From: Strongylocentrotus droebachiensis
Taxonomy: Eukaryota > Echinodermata > Echinoidea > Camarodonta > Strongylocentrotidae
Reading direction: 5' to 3'
Assembly: GCA_035222895.1 (NCBI GenBank)
Contig: JAVYIG010000096.1
Coordinates: forward strand, 372,001-436,000
Length of the DNA: 64,000 nucleotides
The notes under the pieces are model-generated. The model was given only the letters and a program-made list of their open reading frames with translations, was not told the origin of the DNA and did not search any database. This document shows, in pieces, positions 53,201 to 59,200 of this stretch; position 1 is the stretch's first letter; each line of letters begins with the position of its first letter. The position numbers and the translations under genes are program-made.

Positions 53201-56200
53201 TAGGGCTTTGATCAATACTTACATTTACATCAATCTGTGTGTGTGATAGGAGGGCAAGGATGACCTCGCGTTGACCTCTGACGTCACAAGCTAACTGTAA
53301 TGGTGTACAGCCACGGTAGTCCTTCTCGTCTGCGTGTACCTGTTCCTTTCTTAATAGTTCCACCACTTTTATTTTGTCTTTAACCTGGTAATAAGTACAA
53401 TTAGACAATTTACAATTTCAGGAAGGGAACTATTAAAAGGGCTCATTTGATCACATGTTGTTTTTCACATTGGCAACAAAAATATTTGTTTGTATTGCTA
53501 CATTGATCTTATTTTCTAATATTGCTACATTCACAAACTAAAATCTGATGTCTTTAAAAGCAACATATACGCAGAGGAACTAAGTCAAATCGTAATGTAT
53601 GAAATTTGCAATCTGACTATACAGTGCGTCCCAGAAAAACGAAACCGAGAACTATCGATGTTTTATCATAACTTAATGACAATTATGATTAATATATGAC
53701 ACATATTTGGAAAGCTTAGATCCTTCTCGAAGAGAGGAAACCAAAAAGTCATTTGGCGGGCGGTATCTGAATTTCAAGGAGAAAATCACATTGCTAGAAA
53801 GTTCAATTTCTACCCTTTCATCTGACAAGTCAATCAGGAAAAATGAGCCAGGAATAACAAAGTTCTGTTTGTTTAAAGTAATGCTTGCATTTCCATAATT
53901 TGATCAAACGAGTTCGTTTTCACTGGCTGCCTGCCGTAGCAACTAACAGAGTTGACAACAGACTTAACTCTGTTTCGTTGACGATCAGCCATCAGTATAC
54001 ATGTACTGAAATACAATCTTGTAATAACAGGCGAATTAAATAATTTGTAACCAGACACTTAATTAACAAAGATTTATTCGTTACATTTGATTACATAATG
54101 AAAATAGTCTAGTCATGGAGTTTGAAATAGTTCCCATCCACACAGTTTTTTCGAGGGAGGAACTCTTTGTAGCTCCATGAATTGGCATTGGCCATACGCG
54201 ACGGGGCGAACTCTCCGTACTTCGGCATAGAGATAGGTGAATCAGATACAATACGGGCCCTCTTGACAAAAAGAGTTTCGCTTAAAGGCAAATTAAAAAC
54301 ATTCATGGAACCAAGCCTCAAATACACGATCCTGATTTCAGTTGAAAATCAAATTGCGTTTAATCGAAACTTTGTATTGCAAGAGATAGGCCTAGTTCTG
54401 AATATACAAACAAAAAAGACTTACTTGGCTGACGCTTTTGTCTTCTCCTTTGACTGCGAAATGCATAGGTGTTTGTCCATCTTTGCCTTTCACATTAAGA
54501 TCTAGCAATGAAAAGTGATATCAAACTCTTATAAGTAGCATCTTCATACTTTCTCCACATTACAGTGCATATTCTTACCCCCATGGGGAGCATTTCACCT
54601 AGTCATATTTTCACTGGCCCGCACATGGTAATACAATCACAATGACGTTCACATCCCACCAGGTACCCATTTAATACCAGGGTATAGAGGAAAATGACGA
54701 TAAGTGCCCTGCCGGGGCTCAGTGGGGGGGGGGGGGGGGGATAGTGAGCACTATTTTTTCTTTCCTCCCGAAAATTTGAAAATCGCGCCGGCCGAAAGTT
54801 TGCTCAGTGTAGGGGGGTGGCGGGAGGGGGGGGGGGGGGGGGGGATAGTGAGCACATTTTTTTTTTTTTTTGGGGGGGGGGTCCTCGGAAATTTAAAAAA
54901 ATGCACCCCCCCCCCTTGAGCGCCAGGGGGGGGGGGCAAACTCCCCCAAAAAGGTAAAAATCACGTGTTTTAACATGATTTTTTTTTTCTCAAGGGGGGG
55001 GGGGGGGGGGGGAGGGGGGGGGGGGCGGGTTGCCGGGCCTGGCCACCCTGGATCCGCCACTGCTCGAACCCGAAAACTTTGCATTACAAGTTAAGAGATT
55101 AAACCACTCAACTTCAACATATCTACATCCCAATAGAAACCAATCCTGAATCGGTCACTTGAATTGAGGTATGCTTTAATAATTTCACAAATGTATGCAC
55201 TTGTCAACTTACGATTAACTGGTTACATGTCGTGTTATGTATTGGCATCTCATAGCCAAGAATTGTAACACTTGACATTCCTTACGAATAATAAAGCATG
55301 CTATCAGACATGACCTAAAAGTCTCACTTGTGTCCGACCGAATATGATACATGGTAGTACGGATTTCGACCCATAAGCCGACGTTATGATGGATAAAATG
55401 TTTTACAGGACTCATGCTGAGAAGCTAGCCCACTGTAGGCAACAAGCTACGCACACACACACACACACACACACACCGATGAAAGTACACACAGAATTGA
55501 CTGTCGCTGTATACATATTAAAAGCGAGAGTATGAGCCCGAGTTTGACACAGTTGCATGAGGAGAGGACAGCTACAAGATGGCTTCGAACGACAAGCCCT
55601 CCATGAACTGGTCAGTACTTGATTTGCTGAAAGAGTGGCGCAGATTCAAACAGCACTGGGAGTTTACATTCAAAGGTCCTCTTGCAGGAAACTCAGAGGT
55701 AGAAAAGGTCAACTATCTCATGACTTACATCGGGGACAAAGGAAGAGAAATTTACCAGATATTTGATTGGCAGCCCGGTGGTGAAGGTGCAAACGGGCAA
55801 CGGATTCCAGCAGAAGATGAAACGTTTACGGCAGCCGAAACGAAACCAAATCCGGGCCACGGTTAACTTTAATAGAAGAAAACAGGAAGAAGGCGAGAAA
55901 ATTGACAATTTTGTCACTGACCTGAAGATCCTCATAAAGGACTGTGATTATCAAGAGGAAAATAGAATGTTGCGGGATGCAATAGTCCTGTGTTCGCTAC
56001 ACCCAAGTTTTAGAGAGAAACGCCTTGATGATGGAGATTCCCTAACACTTCAAAAGGCTATTCATGTTGGGCAGAACCATGAGCTATCTCAAGACTCCAT
56101 AAAGATGATACAGCTTGAGGAAGTTAACGCAATCTCAAGGCAGGCCAGAGGGCAGCAGAGAAGGAAAGCTGGTCCCAACAAAGGCTATCGCCAGGATAAT

Positions 56201-59200
56201 TACGCACACAAAAAGAAAAAAATGCACCAGATGTGGCTACAGCACGGACCATGAGAAATGTCCGGCCATGGGCCAGACCTGCAATGTCTGCAAAAGAAAA
56301 AACACTCTGCTGCAGTTTGCTAGAGAAAACAAAGCATTTACAGAGTAGGGCAGCGTGAAAGCGCTCAGGAGAGTGACGAGTCTGGATCAGACGATTTCGC
56401 ATATGAGATTGGATCAGTACACCAAGTAGGTGGCGGCAAGGCCAAGGATGAATGGTATGAAACGGTCAACGTCCAAGGTAAAGAAGTTGAGGATCGAATC
56501 GACACCGGAGCTGCACAATCCATAATGCCAATCCAAGTCTTCAAAGCATTGCAGTGCAGGGAGAAGCTTGAAGAGACCCGCACCAAGTTTGCTTCAGACA
56601 CTGAACATGAATTGAGAGTGATAGGATCAGCCCTTCTCCCAACACGCTACAAAGATGCATGCATTGAGGTAAAATATTATGTAGTAGATGCAGCATCCAA
56701 GCCAGTTCTTCTCTCAGGTGAAGCAAGCAAAATGCCCAAGCTGATTAGACGACTTCACAGCATCGAATAATATCCAGAGTTACTGAGTTTAACAGGATTT
56801 CTCCCGGGAACATATACATTGAAGATTGATCCCACCGTGAAGCCAGTCATTCATGCCCCAATGAGACAGCCCAAGGCACTGGCAGAGAAAATAGTGGCCA
56901 AGTTGAAGGAAATGGAGACAAATGGACGCCTCACAAAGGTTACAGAACCCACAGACTGGGTGAACTCAATGGTCACGGTGGTCAAAGGAGAAAAGGTGAG
57001 GATCTGTCTAGATCCTAAAGACCTCAATCATGCCATCAGAAGGGAGCACTACAGAATTCCCACTGTAGAAGAGGTTGTAGCAGACATGCCGGAGGGAGCA
57101 AAGGTATTCTCCGTCCTCGACGCAAAGTCAGGATTACTACAAATCAAAATCAACTATGAGTCAAGTCTACTCACAACATTCAACACTCCGGTTGGCAGAT
57201 ACCGATGGCTCCGCCTACCCTTTGGCATCAATAGTGCCCCAGAACTGTTCCAACGCATAATGGATGAGATGCTTAGTGACATAGAAGGAGCCAGAGCAGT
57301 CATGGACGATCTCCTCATTGATGGGAAGGATCTGAAATCACATGATGAGATCCTAGAGAAGGTCGTAGCAAAATCAACTGAATGGAACCGGAAGCTCAAC
57401 TTCACCAAATGTCACATTCGCCAGTCTCGAGTGAAGTACGTGGGACACCAAGTAACTGAAAGTGGTCTCGCTCCTGACCCAGACAAGGTCAAAGCTGTTG
57501 CTGAGATGCCAAAACCAAAAAGCAAGGAAGAAGTCAGGAGGTCCTGGGATTTCTTCAATACTTGTCAAAGTTCATTGACAAATTGAGTTAAGTGGACGAG
57601 CCTCTGAGACAGCTGACAAAGAAAGACGTCGCCTTTCACTGGGGGCCAAGAGAGGAGCAGAGCTTCAATGAACTGAAGAGGCATTGTACCTCAACACCAG
57701 ACTTGGCCTTCTATGATGGTAAGAAGGACCTAACTATCCAATGCGATGCCAGCAGCTATGCAGGCGGAGGTGTCCTTCTGCAAGAGGGACAGCCGATAGC
57801 ATACACGTCCAGAGCGATGACACCAACAGAGATGCGGTATGCACAGATTGAGAAGGAAATGCTCGCAATACTGCACAGCTGTAAGAAATTTCACCCATAC
57901 ATATTCGGGAGAAGCATCACAGTGCAGTCCGATCATAAGCCTGTACAGTCCATCTTCAACAAGCCTCTCCTGTCAGCTCCGATGAGGCTGCAGTCGATGT
58001 TACTGAGACTGTATGCCTATGACCTAGATGTCCACTATGTACCTGGAAAAAATCTGGTATAGGGAGACACTCTGAGTAGGGCAAAACTTCCTGAGACTGA
58101 GCCAGATGCACCAGCCCTCTTGGTCAATATCATTGATCATATTGCAGTAGCACCAGACAGATATGCAGCGTTCCAGAAGTGTACTGCAAATGAGCTCAAC
58201 GACCTTCACGCTATAATCGTGAAAGGGTGGCCCGACACCAGGGCGGAGACACCATACTCGATCAGAGAGTACTGGAGTATCAGAGATGAGCTAGCAATCA
58301 CTGATGGTGTCATCTACAAAAGGATGATAATTGTGGTTCCGCCTAGCATGAGAAATGGTATGCTAGCACATATTCATGGTTCTCACCTCGGGATCGTCAA
58401 GTGCAAGAAGAAAGCAAGGGAGGCACTGTACTGGCCAAGTATGAATCAACATATAGAGAGGCTAGTACAAGATTGTGCAGAGTGCAACTCCTATCAGAAC
58501 AAACAACCTGCAGAGCCTCTAAAGGCAACAACGCTGCCGGACTTACCATGGGCCGAAGTTGGTTCAGACCTGTTCGAGTGGGAAGGCAGTGCTTATCTTC
58601 TGGTAGTGGACTACTTTTCGAAGTTCATAGAGGTCGACATGATGGCTTCAACCAGCAGTGATGCCGTTATCGACCGCCTGAAGAAATAGTTCGCTAGGCA
58701 TGGGATTCCCCTGAAAGTGGGGAGCGACAATTGTCCACAGTTTAGCTCACAAGAATTCAGAGAATTCTGTACCAGCTACGGTATCGAACATGTGACATCA
58801 TCACCCCGATACCCTTAAGCGAATGGTGAGGCGGAACGAGCAGTACAGACTGTGAAGAGAATGTGGAGAAAGTGTGCCGACATGAAGCAGGCACTCCTGG
58901 ACAACAGAACAACTCCATTAGCCAGCTGTGACCTGTCACCAGCACAACTTCTGATTGGTAGGAGACCTCGCAATCTCCTCCCAACAAGCAAACAACTGCT
59001 TAAACCCAAAGAGATCAACATGAAGGCAGTTAAAGACATCTTGGACAACAAGACTGCAGAAACCGAAAGGTATTACAACTCCAGGGCAGGAAAGGTTCTC
59101 CCTCCATTAAATCCCGGAGATCCTGTACGGATGGTGACACTTCCAGGCACTCCGAATGGCTTCCAGCGACAGACATCAAGTAGCATGACACACCAAAGTC

